DNA from: an uncultured Clostridia bacterium | GTDB lineage: Bacteria > Bacillota > Clostridia > TANB77 > CAG-508 | Length of the DNA: 64,000 nt | Reading direction: 5' to 3' | NCBI GenBank assembly: GCA_934183305.1 | Contig: CAKPSF010000002.1 | Span: 124,001-188,000, forward strand | In this document: positions 8,784-16,800 of the stretch, one piece after another | Numbering within the stretch: position 1 is the stretch's first letter | Layout of the letters: each line of letters opens with the position of its first letter | Notes under the pieces: model-generated | Told to the model about the DNA's origin: nothing | Seen by the model: the letters and a program-made list of their open reading frames with translations, nothing else | Databases searched by the model: none | Translations under genes and position numbers: made by a program

Positions 8784-8801
8784 TTTCCCCTTTATTTATT
8801 T

Positions 8802-9644
8802 TTATTGTTGTTTTGCTGCTTTTACTACATTATACATTAACATTGCTATTGTCATTGGCCCAACTCCTCCTGGAACTGGTGTTATATAGCTTACTTTTTC
8901 TTTTATGTTTTCAAAATCTGTGTCCCCTACAAGTTTTCCATCTTCCATTCTGTTTATTCCAACATCTATTATTGTTGCCCCTTCTTTTACCATATCTAAT
9001 GTTACAAATTTGGGTTTTCCTATTGCTGCAACTAAAATATCTGCTTTATTTGTTATTTCTTTTAGGTTTTTAGTTTTGGAATGGCACACAGTAACAGTTG
9101 CATTTTTATTCAATAAGCACTTTGCAAGTGGTTTTCCAACTATATTACTTCTTCCTATAACTACTGCATTTGCTCCCTCAATTGGTATGTTATATGCTTC
9201 TAGCATTTTTATTATTCCAAATGGTGTACATGATACAAAGCAATCTTGATTTAAACTTAGTTTTCCAACATTTATTGGATTAAATCCATCCACATCTTTC
9301 TTAGGTGATATTGCCTTAAATGCTTCATTTGTATATAATCCTTCGGGTAATGGGCTTTGAACTAATATTCCATGTACTGTTACATCATTGTTTAATTTTT
9401 CTATTAATTCTAATAGTTCTTTCATTTTTGTATTTGCTGGTAATAAATATTCTTCAAATTCTACTCCAACTTCCTCACAAGCTCTACTTTTATTTTTTAC
9501 ATATACCTTAGAAGCTTTATCATCACCAACCATTATTACAGCTAATTTAGGATTAATTTCAGCTTTTTTTAGTTCTTCTACTTCTTCTTTTAATTTTAAT
9601 CTTATGTTTTTTGCTAATTCTTTTCCATCTATAATTTGTGACAT
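8802..9644 (-). CDS. folD: Bifunctional methylene-THF dehydrogenase / methenyl-THF cyclohydrolase
   Basis: One-carbon enzyme interconverting 5,10-methylene-, 5,10-methenyl- and 10-formyl-tetrahydrofolate, with NADP(H) as usual partner. 280 residues, standard length. Signature motifs are present: substrate-site KASKVYVKNK with the catalytic lysine (~44-54), VQSPLPEGL (~97-105), the nucleotide-binding VIGRSNIVGKP (~163-173) and the C-terminal PVPGGVGPMT (~257-266). It is monocistronic between its terminator and a short upstream gap. It forms a pathway with fhs at 14.4-16 kb and with the folate transporter at 28.6-30.5 kb. Confidence 0.96.
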   Translation of the reverse strand: MSQIIDGKELAKNIRLKLKEEVEELKKAEINPKLAVIMVGDDKASKVYVKNKSRACEEVGVEFEEYLLPANTKMKELLELIEKLNNDVTVHGILVQSPLPEGLYTNEAFKAISPKKDVDGFNPINVGKLSLNQDCFVSCTPFGIIKMLEAYNIPIEGANAVVIGRSNIVGKPLAKCLLNKNATVTVCHSKTKNLKEITNKADILVAAIGKPKFVTLDMVKEGATIIDVGINRMEDGKLVGDTDFENIKEKVSYITPVPGGVGPMTIAMLMYNVVKAAKQQ

Positions 9645-9733
9645 CTTTTTCTCCTATTTTTAATTTGAATATATTGTATACAATTATTAATTATTTTGCA
9701 ATACATTTTCACTCTATTTTGAAAAAAAAGAAA

Positions 9734-9754
9734 ACCCGCCAATATTTGGCGGGT
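9734..9754 (-). terminator. Terminator of the 75-residue hypothetical gene
   Basis: Stem ACCCGCC / GGCGGGT with a 7-nt loop, followed on the minus strand by a T-rich tract. It ends the transcript of the gene at 9760-9987. Confidence 0.9.
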
Positions 9755-9759
9755 ATGCT

Positions 9760-9987
9760 TTATGCTTTAGTAAGTATCTTCCCGTTTTTTATGATGCAGT
9801 ATCTACCTTGATATTTGCAAAACACCATCTCACGCTTATCCTCATCAAAAATTGCTATTTTTCCAGTGCATTTTTCCAAATACAATGGGGTATCATGTAC
9901 ATATACATTTTCTGCCCGAAGATTAACAACATATTTTTTGTTAAGAATATCGTAATAAATCGGCAAGTATTTTTTTAAGTCAAGCAT
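9760..9987 (-). CDS. Hypothetical protein, 75 residues
   Basis: I do not recognise this family. The protein is small and mixed alpha/beta, with two Cys in the central part (LEKCTGKIAIF, MVFCKYQGRYC) and no signal peptide or membrane segment. A very strong ribosome site (GAGGAGG) precedes the ATG and a tight terminator follows the stop, so it is a real single-gene unit. Its GC content is visibly higher than its neighbours, hinting at acquisition. An operator-like palindrome lies upstream at 10055-10070. Confidence 0.7.
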   Translation of the reverse strand: MLDLKKYLPIYYDILNKKYVVNLRAENVYVHDTPLYLEKCTGKIAIFDEDKREMVFCKYQGRYCIIKNGKILTKA

Positions 9988-10021
9988 TTTTTCCTCCTCA
10001 AAACAATTTTGTTTTACATTG

Positions 10022-10086
10022 GTGATATAATCTTTTAAATAAAACCGGATTTAAATTAGCATCTGCTAATATATATATTATATCAC
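10022..10086. promoter_or_regulatory. Nested inverted repeats upstream of the 75-residue gene
   Basis: The outer arms GTGATATAAT (10022-10031) and ATTATATCAC (10077-10086) are perfect inverted repeats. Inside is a tight 16-bp dyad, ATTAGCA-TC-TGCTAAT, at 10055-10070. On the minus strand the outer arm contains a TATAAT -10-like box, so the inner dyad would sit just downstream of a start site, as an operator would. The rest of the 9988-10281 gap holds nothing I can identify. Confidence 0.45.
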
Positions 10087-10281
10087 TTTTTTAACAAATA
10101 GTCTAATTTTTTATATTGCAATTTTTTCGTTTGTACCCATTTTTGAACTAATTTATGTCAGATATTTCTAGTTTGTCTTATATTGAATTTTATTTTATTA
10201 GTAAATTTTCTAATAATAAATTTAAACACAAAAAAAGGGCGCACTAACCCTATTACAACCTCATGTATCTTTTAATTTTAT

Positions 10282-10836
10282 TTACGCTACTAAACTTCGT
10301 ATATTTTCTTGTTTATTCTTTATATGTCCTTTTGCTATTGTTAGCATTACTATAAATGTTAGATTTAACATTAATTCCATTTTCTTTTGTCCTCTTATGA
10401 AATGGCCATTAAACATGTAATCTCTATCTATTCTACCATTTAACCTTTCTATTTCTGTTCTCATTTTATATTTCTTCTTGAATTTTTTACTTCCATCTTT
10501 CATTTCATATGTCTTACATGAAAAAGTCGCTTCATGTTCAGCTCTATTATCATTACATTTATTTGTATTGTTTTTGCTAGCAATATGTATCTAAAAATTT
10601 CCCATCTATTGCACAATCTTCTCCAAAGCCTTCTAAATTTTCATACATAAATTTTACTAATTCCTCAAATATTTCTTCAATTTCTTTTTTACAGTTTTTT
10701 AGTTTATTTAAGAAACCTGTAAATACTCTTGCTGGAGGTATCAGATGTTTTCAAAAAATATTTTTAATCTTTCTAAATCTCCTAAATTTTCAATTTCCCT
10801 ATATTCAAATATTGAAATTTGTGATATATTATTCAT
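10282..10836 (-). pseudogene. Remnant of a DDE (IS1182-like) transposase
   Basis: Decaying insertion sequence. An ATG at 10836 begins a transposase-like N-terminus (MNNISQISIFEYREIENLGD) that soon hits a stop. Fragments in other frames follow (RVFTGFLNKLKNC; EDCAIDGKFLDTYC, with the D-G-K/F motif of DDE enzymes). The last 73 codons (10282-10503) are open and carry the C-terminal region (RTEIERLNGRIDRDYMF). The total is far below the normal ~450-500 codons, so a large internal deletion and frameshifts have occurred. Clear terminal inverted repeats were not found. Confidence 0.8.
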
Positions 10837-10906
10837 AGATTTTTCAACTCCTTTGTGTATTTTTTTTAGCAACTAAATTATATCAAATTAGAGTTGAAAA
10901 ATCACT

Positions 10907-10936
10907 AAAAACGCTTGAAAAGTCAAGCGTTTTTAT
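10907..10936. terminator. Hairpin terminator upstream of the IS remnant
   Basis: AAAACGCTTGA / TCAAGCGTTTT with a short loop and a T run on the plus strand. The remainder of the 10837-11140 gap contains only the mutS2 promoter. Confidence 0.75.
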
Positions 10937-11075
10937 GTTTTTGTCGTATTTTTTTATTTATCTTATTTTTTATACTGATTAATGGCTGTAAATGGCTTAA
11001 CTTCATGTCGTTACATTTTTATTACAAATTTTACACCTACGGATTTATGGTTTCTAAACTAGCGAAATTATTCTA

Positions 11076-11104
11076 TTGATATAATTATCTAATCAGTGTA
11101 TAAT
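11076..11104 (+). promoter_or_regulatory. Sigma-A promoter of mutS2
   Basis: TTGATA, 17-bp spacer, TATAAT, ending 36 bp before the mutS2 ATG. Confidence 0.85.
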
Positions 11105-11140
11105 ATTATTGTTTAGAATTTTATGAAAGGATTAACTACA

Positions 11141-13507
11141 ATGAATAACAGTAGTTTAAAGATTTTAGAATATAATAAAATATTAGAAATTTTAAGTACA
11201 TATACCAAAACATATATTGGAAATAAACTGGCAATTGAGCTTACTCCATCTTTTGATGTTTTAGAGGTTACTAATTTAGGTCTTCAGACTAATCAAGCAT
11301 TAGATATGATTAATAAATACGGTCTACCTCCTATTGGCGAGTTTAATGATGTTTCAATACACATAAAAAAACTTTCTGGTGATAACATTTTATCAATTAA
11401 AGAAATATTAGATTTAGCATCTATTTTAAGAATGTCTCGAGAATTAAAATTATTTTTTGATGAAGTGTCTAAAAATGTCAATTTTGAATTTAATATTTTG
11501 CAACCTTTCTTTAATAATTTATATTTAAATCTAGAACTTGAAAAAGAAATATTTTTTAAAATAATTGATGAAAACACACTAGATGATAAAGCTTCTGATG
11601 CGCTATATTCTATTCGTAGACAAAAAAGAGCTTTAGAACAAAATATTAAAGATAAATTAAATCATTTTATTCATTCTTCAACATATTCAAAATATTTAAT
11701 GGAACCTATTATAACAATTAGAGATAATAGATATGTAATACCTGTTAAAGATGAATATAGAAGCAATATTTCAGGATTAGTACACGATATTTCTTCTAGT
11801 GGTTCGACTGTATTTATAGAACCAACTTCAATATTTGATATGAATAATGAAATTAATACTTTAAAAATAAAAGAAAATATTGAGATCGAAAGAATTTTAT
11901 CAATACTTTCTAGTAAATTATCTATAATAATAAAGGAATTAGAGAACAATGTTAGACTGTTAGGCATTATCGATTTCATATTTGCAAAAGCAAAATACGC
12001 AAAAGACATAAATGGAATTTTACCAACAATTAATAACAAGAAAGAATTTAATTTAATTAAAGCTCGTCATCCATTAATAGAAAAAGATAAAGTTGTTCCT
12101 ATTAACATTTCACTTGGTGAAAATTATTCAACACTTGTAATTACAGGTCCAAACACTGGTGGAAAAACAGTTACTTTGAAAACAGTAGGTCTTTTACATT
12201 TAATGGCTTATAGCGGTCTTTTAATACCCGCTGATGAAAAAAGCAGTATTTATGTTTTTGACAATATTTTTGCAGATATAGGAGATGAACAAAGTATTCA
12301 AGAATCTTTAAGTACCTTTTCATCTCATATGAAGAAAATTATAGATATTACAAATAATGCAACTTGCCAAAGTTTAATATTAGTAGACGAATTAGGTTCT
12401 GGAACCGATCCTATTGAAGGTAGTTGCTTAGCTATAAGTATATTGGAATATTTTCATAATTTAGGAAGTTTATTAATTTCTACTACACATTATCAAGAAA
12501 TTAAAAATTATGCATTAACTCATGATGGATATATTAATGCAAGCGCTGAATTTGATGTTGAAAATTTAAAACCAACATACAATATAATACTAGGTATTCC
12601 TGGTAAAAGTAATGCATTTGCAATTTCAAGAAAGTTAGGATTAAATTCAAAAATTCTAGATAGAGCTAATTCACTTATAGATTCAAACGACATAAAAATA
12701 GAAGATATTTTAAAAAGCATATATGACAGTAAAAAAGATATTGAAAATGAAAAAAGAAAAATTGATGAAAATTCTAAAGAAATAGAAAGACTAAGATTAG
12801 AACTTCAAAAAGATAACACTTCTGTAAAAAATAAAGAAAAAGAAATTATTGAAAACGCTAAAATCGAAGCACGAGATATTTTACTTAAAGCTAAAGATGA
12901 TGCAACAAGTATAATAAGAAAAATGAACGATATTTCCTCATCAAACGACGCAATTAAAGATTTAAATAACCTTAGAAATAATTTAAATGATTCTTTAAAA
13001 AGTATAAATCATTTTGAAGATAAACAAATAAAAAATTGTGAACTTACTTCAAAAGATTTGCCTAAAGGAACTAAAGTTATTGTAACAAATTTAAATCAAA
13101 AAGGAATTATAATCGGACAGGTTAAAAATGGCAAAGTTCAAGTTCAAGTTGGAAATACAAAACTAAACATTGATATTAACAATTTAGAGTTAGACTTTTC
13201 AAACTCACCTGAAAAAAATATGAAAAATACTTCTTCTGTTTCTCACTTAGCGCAAAAGCACATTTCAAATGAAATCAACATTATAGGCTTAAATGTAGAT
13301 GAAGCAATTCAAATTGTAGATAAATACTTAGATGATTGTGCTTTAGGTAGTTTAGAAAAAGTTCGAATAGTTCATGGAAAAGGAACAGGAAAATTAAGAC
13401 AAGGTATCCATACATTCTTAAAAAAACATCCACATGTTAAAAGCTTCAGACTTGGCACATTTGGAGAAGGTGAAATGGGAGTTACTATTGTCGAATTAAA
13501 AAAATGA
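11141..13507 (+). CDS. mutS2: MutS2 / RqcU: ribosome-collision ATPase and Smr-domain nuclease
   Basis: 788 residues. An in-frame ATG at 11123 overlaps the ribosome site AAAGGA, which correctly serves ATG 11141. Order: MutS core/lever domains (1-~300), ATPase with Walker A GPNTGGKT (~340-347) and Walker B LILVDELGSGTD (~420), a coiled coil (~510-620), a KOW-like linker (KGTKVIVTNLNQKG) and the C-terminal Smr domain with RIVHGKGTGKLR (~745-756). The mismatch-recognition domain of MutS is absent. MutS2 is implicated in splitting collided ribosomes and in suppressing recombination. The TGA stop is the first three bases of the REP doublet at 13505. Confidence 0.95.
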   Translation: MNNSSLKILEYNKILEILSTYTKTYIGNKLAIELTPSFDVLEVTNLGLQTNQALDMINKYGLPPIGEFNDVSIHIKKLSGDNILSIKEILDLASILRMSRELKLFFDEVSKNVNFEFNILQPFFNNLYLNLELEKEIFFKIIDENTLDDKASDALYSIRRQKRALEQNIKDKLNHFIHSSTYSKYLMEPIITIRDNRYVIPVKDEYRSNISGLVHDISSSGSTVFIEPTSIFDMNNEINTLKIKENIEIERILSILSSKLSIIIKELENNVRLLGIIDFIFAKAKYAKDINGILPTINNKKEFNLIKARHPLIEKDKVVPINISLGENYSTLVITGPNTGGKTVTLKTVGLLHLMAYSGLLIPADEKSSIYVFDNIFADIGDEQSIQESLSTFSSHMKKIIDITNNATCQSLILVDELGSGTDPIEGSCLAISILEYFHNLGSLLISTTHYQEIKNYALTHDGYINASAEFDVENLKPTYNIILGIPGKSNAFAISRKLGLNSKILDRANSLIDSNDIKIEDILKSIYDSKKDIENEKRKIDENSKEIERLRLELQKDNTSVKNKEKEIIENAKIEARDILLKAKDDATSIIRKMNDISSSNDAIKDLNNLRNNLNDSLKSINHFEDKQIKNCELTSKDLPKGTKVIVTNLNQKGIIIGQVKNGKVQVQVGNTKLNIDINNLELDFSNSPEKNMKNTSSVSHLAQKHISNEINIIGLNVDEAIQIVDKYLDDCALGSLEKVRIVHGKGTGKLRQGIHTFLKKHPHVKSFRLGTFGEGEMGVTIVELKK

Positions 13508-13580
13508 CCTAAATGGGGACGGGGTAAAAACAAGTCAAATTCAAAAATGACTTGTTTTTACCCCGTCCCCATTCAGGTCA
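13505..13580. repeat. REP-like inverted doublet, copy at the mutS2/sleB junction
   Basis: Two 33-bp units face each other around an AT loop (TGACCT ... CAAGTCA / TGACTTG ... AGGTCA). The outermost TGA on the plus strand is the mutS2 stop codon, and the outermost TGA on the minus strand is the sleB stop codon. The whole intergenic space between two convergent genes is therefore this element, which presumably also terminates both transcripts. Confidence 0.9.
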
Positions 13581-14270
13581 TTTACAAAATCTATGTTTTC
13601 CTATTACAACTGTTAATGGTCTTGACCAAATCCAACTACTTGTTGCTGTATTTGGGTTAAAATAGTATATTGCCCCATATGATGGATCCCATCCATTTAT
13701 TGCGTCCTGTGCTGCCTTTATTGCTGTCGAGTTTGGAGTCATGTTTATTTGTCCATCGCTTACTACATCAAATGCTCCTGCTTGATATATTACTCCAGCT
13801 ACCGTATTGGGAAATTTCGAACTTTTTACTCTATTTAATACAACTGCTGCAACAGCAACTTGTCCTGTATATGGTTCTCCTCTTGCTTCTCCATACACAA
13901 GTCTTGCAAGTAAATTTAAATTTGAGCTATTTGAACTACTTGAACCAGAACTATTTGATGACGAATTTATTCCCATTGCCGCCAAAGTGTTTTTTCCGGC
14001 TATTCCATCTGCCGTTAGCCCATTCTTTTTTTGAAAAGATTTTACTGCACTAACAGTTTTACTTCCATATATGCCATCCACACTTCCTTTGTAGTATCCC
14101 CATCTTTTTAGCTTAGTTTGTATTTGAGTTACTTCATTTCCCCTAGAACCATATTTAGATAATGCAAGTACTGTGTTTCCTTGCAAAAATACTTCATATA
14201 AAATTAATAATATTATTAAAATAATTAATATTATTAATGCAGTTTTTTTATATTTTTCTTTATACAACAT
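13578..14270 (-). CDS. sleB: Spore cortex-lytic enzyme SleB-like, cell-wall hydrolase
   Basis: 230 residues: an N-terminal membrane anchor/uncleaved signal (~10-30), a peptidoglycan-binding type 1 domain (SRGNEVTQIQTKLKRWG, ~45-100), a Ser/Asn linker, then a Hydrolase_2 catalytic domain (LLARLVYGEARGEPY with the catalytic Glu, ~128; ending GKHRF). SleB is a lytic transglycosylase degrading spore cortex muramic-delta-lactam peptidoglycan on germination, so the gene suggests an endospore former. The frame opens at GTG 14279, but AAAGGTGG correctly positions ATG 14270. The ribosome site lies inside a long hairpin. Confidence 0.9.
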   Translation of the reverse strand: MLYKEKYKKTALIILIILIILLILYEVFLQGNTVLALSKYGSRGNEVTQIQTKLKRWGYYKGSVDGIYGSKTVSAVKSFQKKNGLTADGIAGKNTLAAMGINSSSNSSGSSSSNSSNLNLLARLVYGEARGEPYTGQVAVAAVVLNRVKSSKFPNTVAGVIYQAGAFDVVSDGQINMTPNSTAIKAAQDAINGWDPSYGAIYYFNPNTATSSWIWSRPLTVVIGKHRFCK

Positions 14271-14325
14271 AAAAACCACCTTTGTTAAAAATATTATTAT
14301 TATTTTTTACAAAAGTGGTTTTTTT
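14271..14325 (-). promoter_or_regulatory. Long hairpin that sequesters the sleB ribosome site
   Basis: On the minus strand, AAAAACCACTTTTGT pairs with ACAAAGGTGGTTTTT, and AT-rich pairing continues towards the loop, for roughly 18-20 bp. The right arm contains the Shine-Dalgarno AAAGGTGG and ends directly at the ATG. It can act as a weak fhs terminator (five Us) or as a block to sleB translation from read-through transcripts. On the plus strand it is a good intrinsic terminator. Confidence 0.65.
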
Positions 14326-14340
14326 ATGCAATTAAATTTT

Positions 14341-14373
14341 TGACTTGTTTTTGCCCCGTCCCCAAACAAGTCA
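14341..14373. repeat. Single REP-like unit after fhs
   Basis: Best-preserved unit: TGACTTGTTT, core TTGCCCCGTCCCC, then AAACAAGTCA. The 10-bp ends are perfectly complementary. It is unpaired with a second unit and lies 3 bp beyond the fhs stop. Confidence 0.85.
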
Positions 14374-14376
14374 AAA

Positions 14377-16038
14377 TTAAAATATTCCTATTATATTTCC
14401 GTTTGGGTCTATGTCTATATTCTCTGCTGCTGGTTTTTTAGGTAAGCCTGGCATTGTGAATATTTTTCCTGTTATGACTACTATGAACTCTGCGCCCGCA
14501 TTTAATATTACTTCTTTTATATGTATTTTAAATGGTTCTAGGCATTCTAAATTTTTAGGGTCATCTGAGAATGAGTATTGCGTTTTTGCTATACATATTG
14601 GTAGATTGTTATATCCTAATTGTTTTATAAAGTCTATTTGTTTTTGTGCATTCTCTGATATTTCTATCCCTTCTGCGCCATATATTTTTTTAGATAGTTT
14701 TTCTATTTTTTCTTCAATAGTATCATCTAATTCATATATTTTATTTAACTTTGTTTCTTTTTCTGATAAAGCAACTACTTTTTTAGCTAAGTCTATTGCT
14801 CCTTTTCCACCATATTCCCAGCTTTCAACTAAACTTAATTCTACATTTCTTTCGTGTAGTTTTTCTTGTAAATACTCTATTTCTTTTGGAGAGTCTTGTA
14901 AATATTTATTTATTGCAACTATTACATTTAGTCCATATATGTCTCTTATATTTTCAATATGTTTAAATAAGTTTTTCATCCCTCTATTTAATGCATCAAT
15001 ATTTTCTTCTTGTACAATATCTTTGCTTGCACCGCCATGATATTTTAATGCTTTAAGTGTTGCAACACACACAACAACATCTGGTTTTATGTTTGCTGTT
15101 TTGCATTTTATGTCTAAGAATTTTTCTGCACCTAAATCTGCTCCGAATCCGGCTTCCGTAACTGTATAGTCCGCAAGTTTTAGTGCTAGTTTTGTTGCTA
15201 TAACACTATTGCATCCATGCGCAATATTTGCAAATGGTCCTCCATGAATAATTGCTGGAGTATGTTCTAATGTTTGTACTAAATTTGGATTAATTGCATC
15301 TTTTAGAAGAACTGTTAAACTCCCCTCTGCTTTTAAATCTCTTACAGTTACTGGTTTATTTTCTTCGTTATATCCAATTATAATATTTCCTAGTCTTCTT
15401 CTTAAGTCATTTATATCACTTGCTAAGCATAAAATTGCCATTATTTCTGATGCAACTGTTATATTAAATCCATCAACTCTTGGCACTATATTTTTTTCTT
15501 TTGATAGCCCAGTGTTTACAACTCTTAATTGTCTATCATTCAAATCTAAACAGCGTTTCCAAACTACATTTTTAATTTTTAATTCGTTTTCAAAAAATAT
15601 ATGGTTATCTATCATAGCAGATAATAAGTTGTTTGCAGAAGTTATTGCATGTATATCTCCTGTAAAGTGTAAGTTTATATCTTCCATTGGAGCTATTTGT
15701 GAATGTCCTCCACCTGTTGCTCCACCCTTCATTCCAAAAACTGGTCCTAAAGAAGGTTCTCTTAATGCTAATATTGAATTTTTTTCTATTTGTCTCAAAC
15801 CATCTGCTAATCCAATTGAAATAGTAGTTTTTCCCTCTCCTAAAGGAGTAGGATTTATAGCTGTTACTAAAATAAGTTTTCCGTCTTTTTTGTTTTTTAA
15901 TTTTTCATATGCATTGTTTGATATCTTAGCCTTATATTTCCCATATAGTTCTAAATCATCTTCATCAATTTCTATTTTTTTTGCTATTTGTGTTATATTT
16001 TCTAATTTAATATTTCTTGCTATTTCTATGTCTGACAT
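14377..16038 (-). CDS. fhs: Formate-tetrahydrofolate ligase
   Basis: ATP-dependent synthesis of 10-formyl-THF from formate, feeding purines, fMet-tRNA and, in acetogens, the Wood-Ljungdahl methyl branch. 553 residues, the usual length. The P-loop TPLGEGKTT (~67-75), the KGGATGGGHSQ motif (~105-115) and the GGPFANIAHGCNS motif (~268-280) are intact. A good AGGTGC ribosome site precedes the ATG. The folate context (folD, folate transporter) supports active one-carbon metabolism, but acetogenesis cannot be inferred from this gene alone. Confidence 0.97.
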   Translation of the reverse strand: MSDIEIARNIKLENITQIAKKIEIDEDDLELYGKYKAKISNNAYEKLKNKKDGKLILVTAINPTPLGEGKTTISIGLADGLRQIEKNSILALREPSLGPVFGMKGGATGGGHSQIAPMEDINLHFTGDIHAITSANNLLSAMIDNHIFFENELKIKNVVWKRCLDLNDRQLRVVNTGLSKEKNIVPRVDGFNITVASEIMAILCLASDINDLRRRLGNIIIGYNEENKPVTVRDLKAEGSLTVLLKDAINPNLVQTLEHTPAIIHGGPFANIAHGCNSVIATKLALKLADYTVTEAGFGADLGAEKFLDIKCKTANIKPDVVVCVATLKALKYHGGASKDIVQEENIDALNRGMKNLFKHIENIRDIYGLNVIVAINKYLQDSPKEIEYLQEKLHERNVELSLVESWEYGGKGAIDLAKKVVALSEKETKLNKIYELDDTIEEKIEKLSKKIYGAEGIEISENAQKQIDFIKQLGYNNLPICIAKTQYSFSDDPKNLECLEPFKIHIKEVILNAGAEFIVVITGKIFTMPGLPKKPAAENIDIDPNGNIIGIF

Positions 16039-16080
16039 TCAAAGCACCTCCATTTTCCTAATTTTAAGTTATAACAAAAA

Positions 16081-16524
16081 TTAAAATAGTAGTCCTGCGA
16101 TCAATCCAATTAAGAAGCCTACAAATACTTGAGTTGGTGTATGTCCTAATGCTTCTTGTAGTTTTTCTTGTACTTGTAAATTACTTAGCCCAGGAGTATT
16201 TACAATTTCATTTAAGACTTTAGCCTGTTTTCCAGCTGCTCTTCTTACTCCACACGCATCATACATTACAACAAATGCTACAATTAACGCTAAAGCAAAT
16301 ATCGGACTATCAACCCCATTATATCTTCCAATTAAAGTTGCAAGCGATGTTACAACTGCTGAATGTGAACTTGGCATTCCCCCAGCTCCCATTATTCTTT
16401 TAAAGTTGAATTTTTTTGTAGTATACAAATCATACAACAATTTAAATAACTGTATTCCAAACCACAATATAACTGGAACATATATGTATTTGTTAGTTGC
16501 AAACATTATTAAACTATTTTTCAT
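16081..16524 (-). CDS. Divergent PAP2-family (DUF212/YuiD-like) membrane protein
   Basis: 147 residues with four predicted membrane helices. The family signature GAGGMPSSHSAVV (~46-58) resembles the phosphatase motif of PAP2 enzymes, and DACGVRRAAGKQA (~90-102) is the second DUF212 motif. The family is widespread in Firmicutes, plants and cyanobacteria with no firmly assigned reaction. It lies between fhs and xseB; an operon with xseB is possible but the gaps (~30-40 bp) are inconclusive. Confidence 0.88.
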   Translation of the reverse strand: MKNSLIMFATNKYIYVPVILWFGIQLFKLLYDLYTTKKFNFKRIMGAGGMPSSHSAVVTSLATLIGRYNGVDSPIFALALIVAFVVMYDACGVRRAAGKQAKVLNEIVNTPGLSNLQVQEKLQEALGHTPTQVFVGFLIGLIAGLLF

Positions 16525-16553
16525 TTTTAAATCCCCTTAATTTGTTTTCGTTA

Positions 16554-16775
16554 TTATTCTATGCTAAAATTTTCTTCTGTAACATCATTATCTTTTTCTA
16601 CTAATATACTTATTCTTTTTTCTGCTTGATTAAGAACTTCTGAGCATTTTTTAGATATTTCCATACCTTCTTCAAATTTCTTTACTGATTCATCCAAACT
16701 TAAATTTCCGACCTCTAATTCTCTTGAGATTTCTTCTAGCTTTTTCATCATTTCTTCAAAGTTTTCTTCTTTCAT
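16554..16775 (-). CDS. xseB: Exodeoxyribonuclease VII small subunit
   Basis: 73 residues, helical, with the family pattern FEEMMKKLEEISRELEVG and LDESVKKFEEGMEISKKC. It forms the 1:6-type complex with XseA that degrades ssDNA. It lies 25 bp downstream of xseA in a nusB-xseA-xseB operon. Confidence 0.95.
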   Translation of the reverse strand: MKEENFEEMMKKLEEISRELEVGNLSLDESVKKFEEGMEISKKCSEVLNQAEKRISILVEKDNDVTEENFSIE

Positions 16776-16800
16776 TTTAACTCCTTTATTTTTCTCAACA

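Noticed and set aside
11141..13507. MutS mismatch-repair protein
   Set aside because: The N-terminal mismatch-recognition domain is missing and a C-terminal Smr domain is present, so it is MutS2.
27..14373. Possible CRISPR array from the recurrent ~33-bp GC-rich repeat
   Set aside because: The copies are kilobases apart, in inverted pairs, without regular spacers or cas genes; they fit REP/REPIN-type elements instead.
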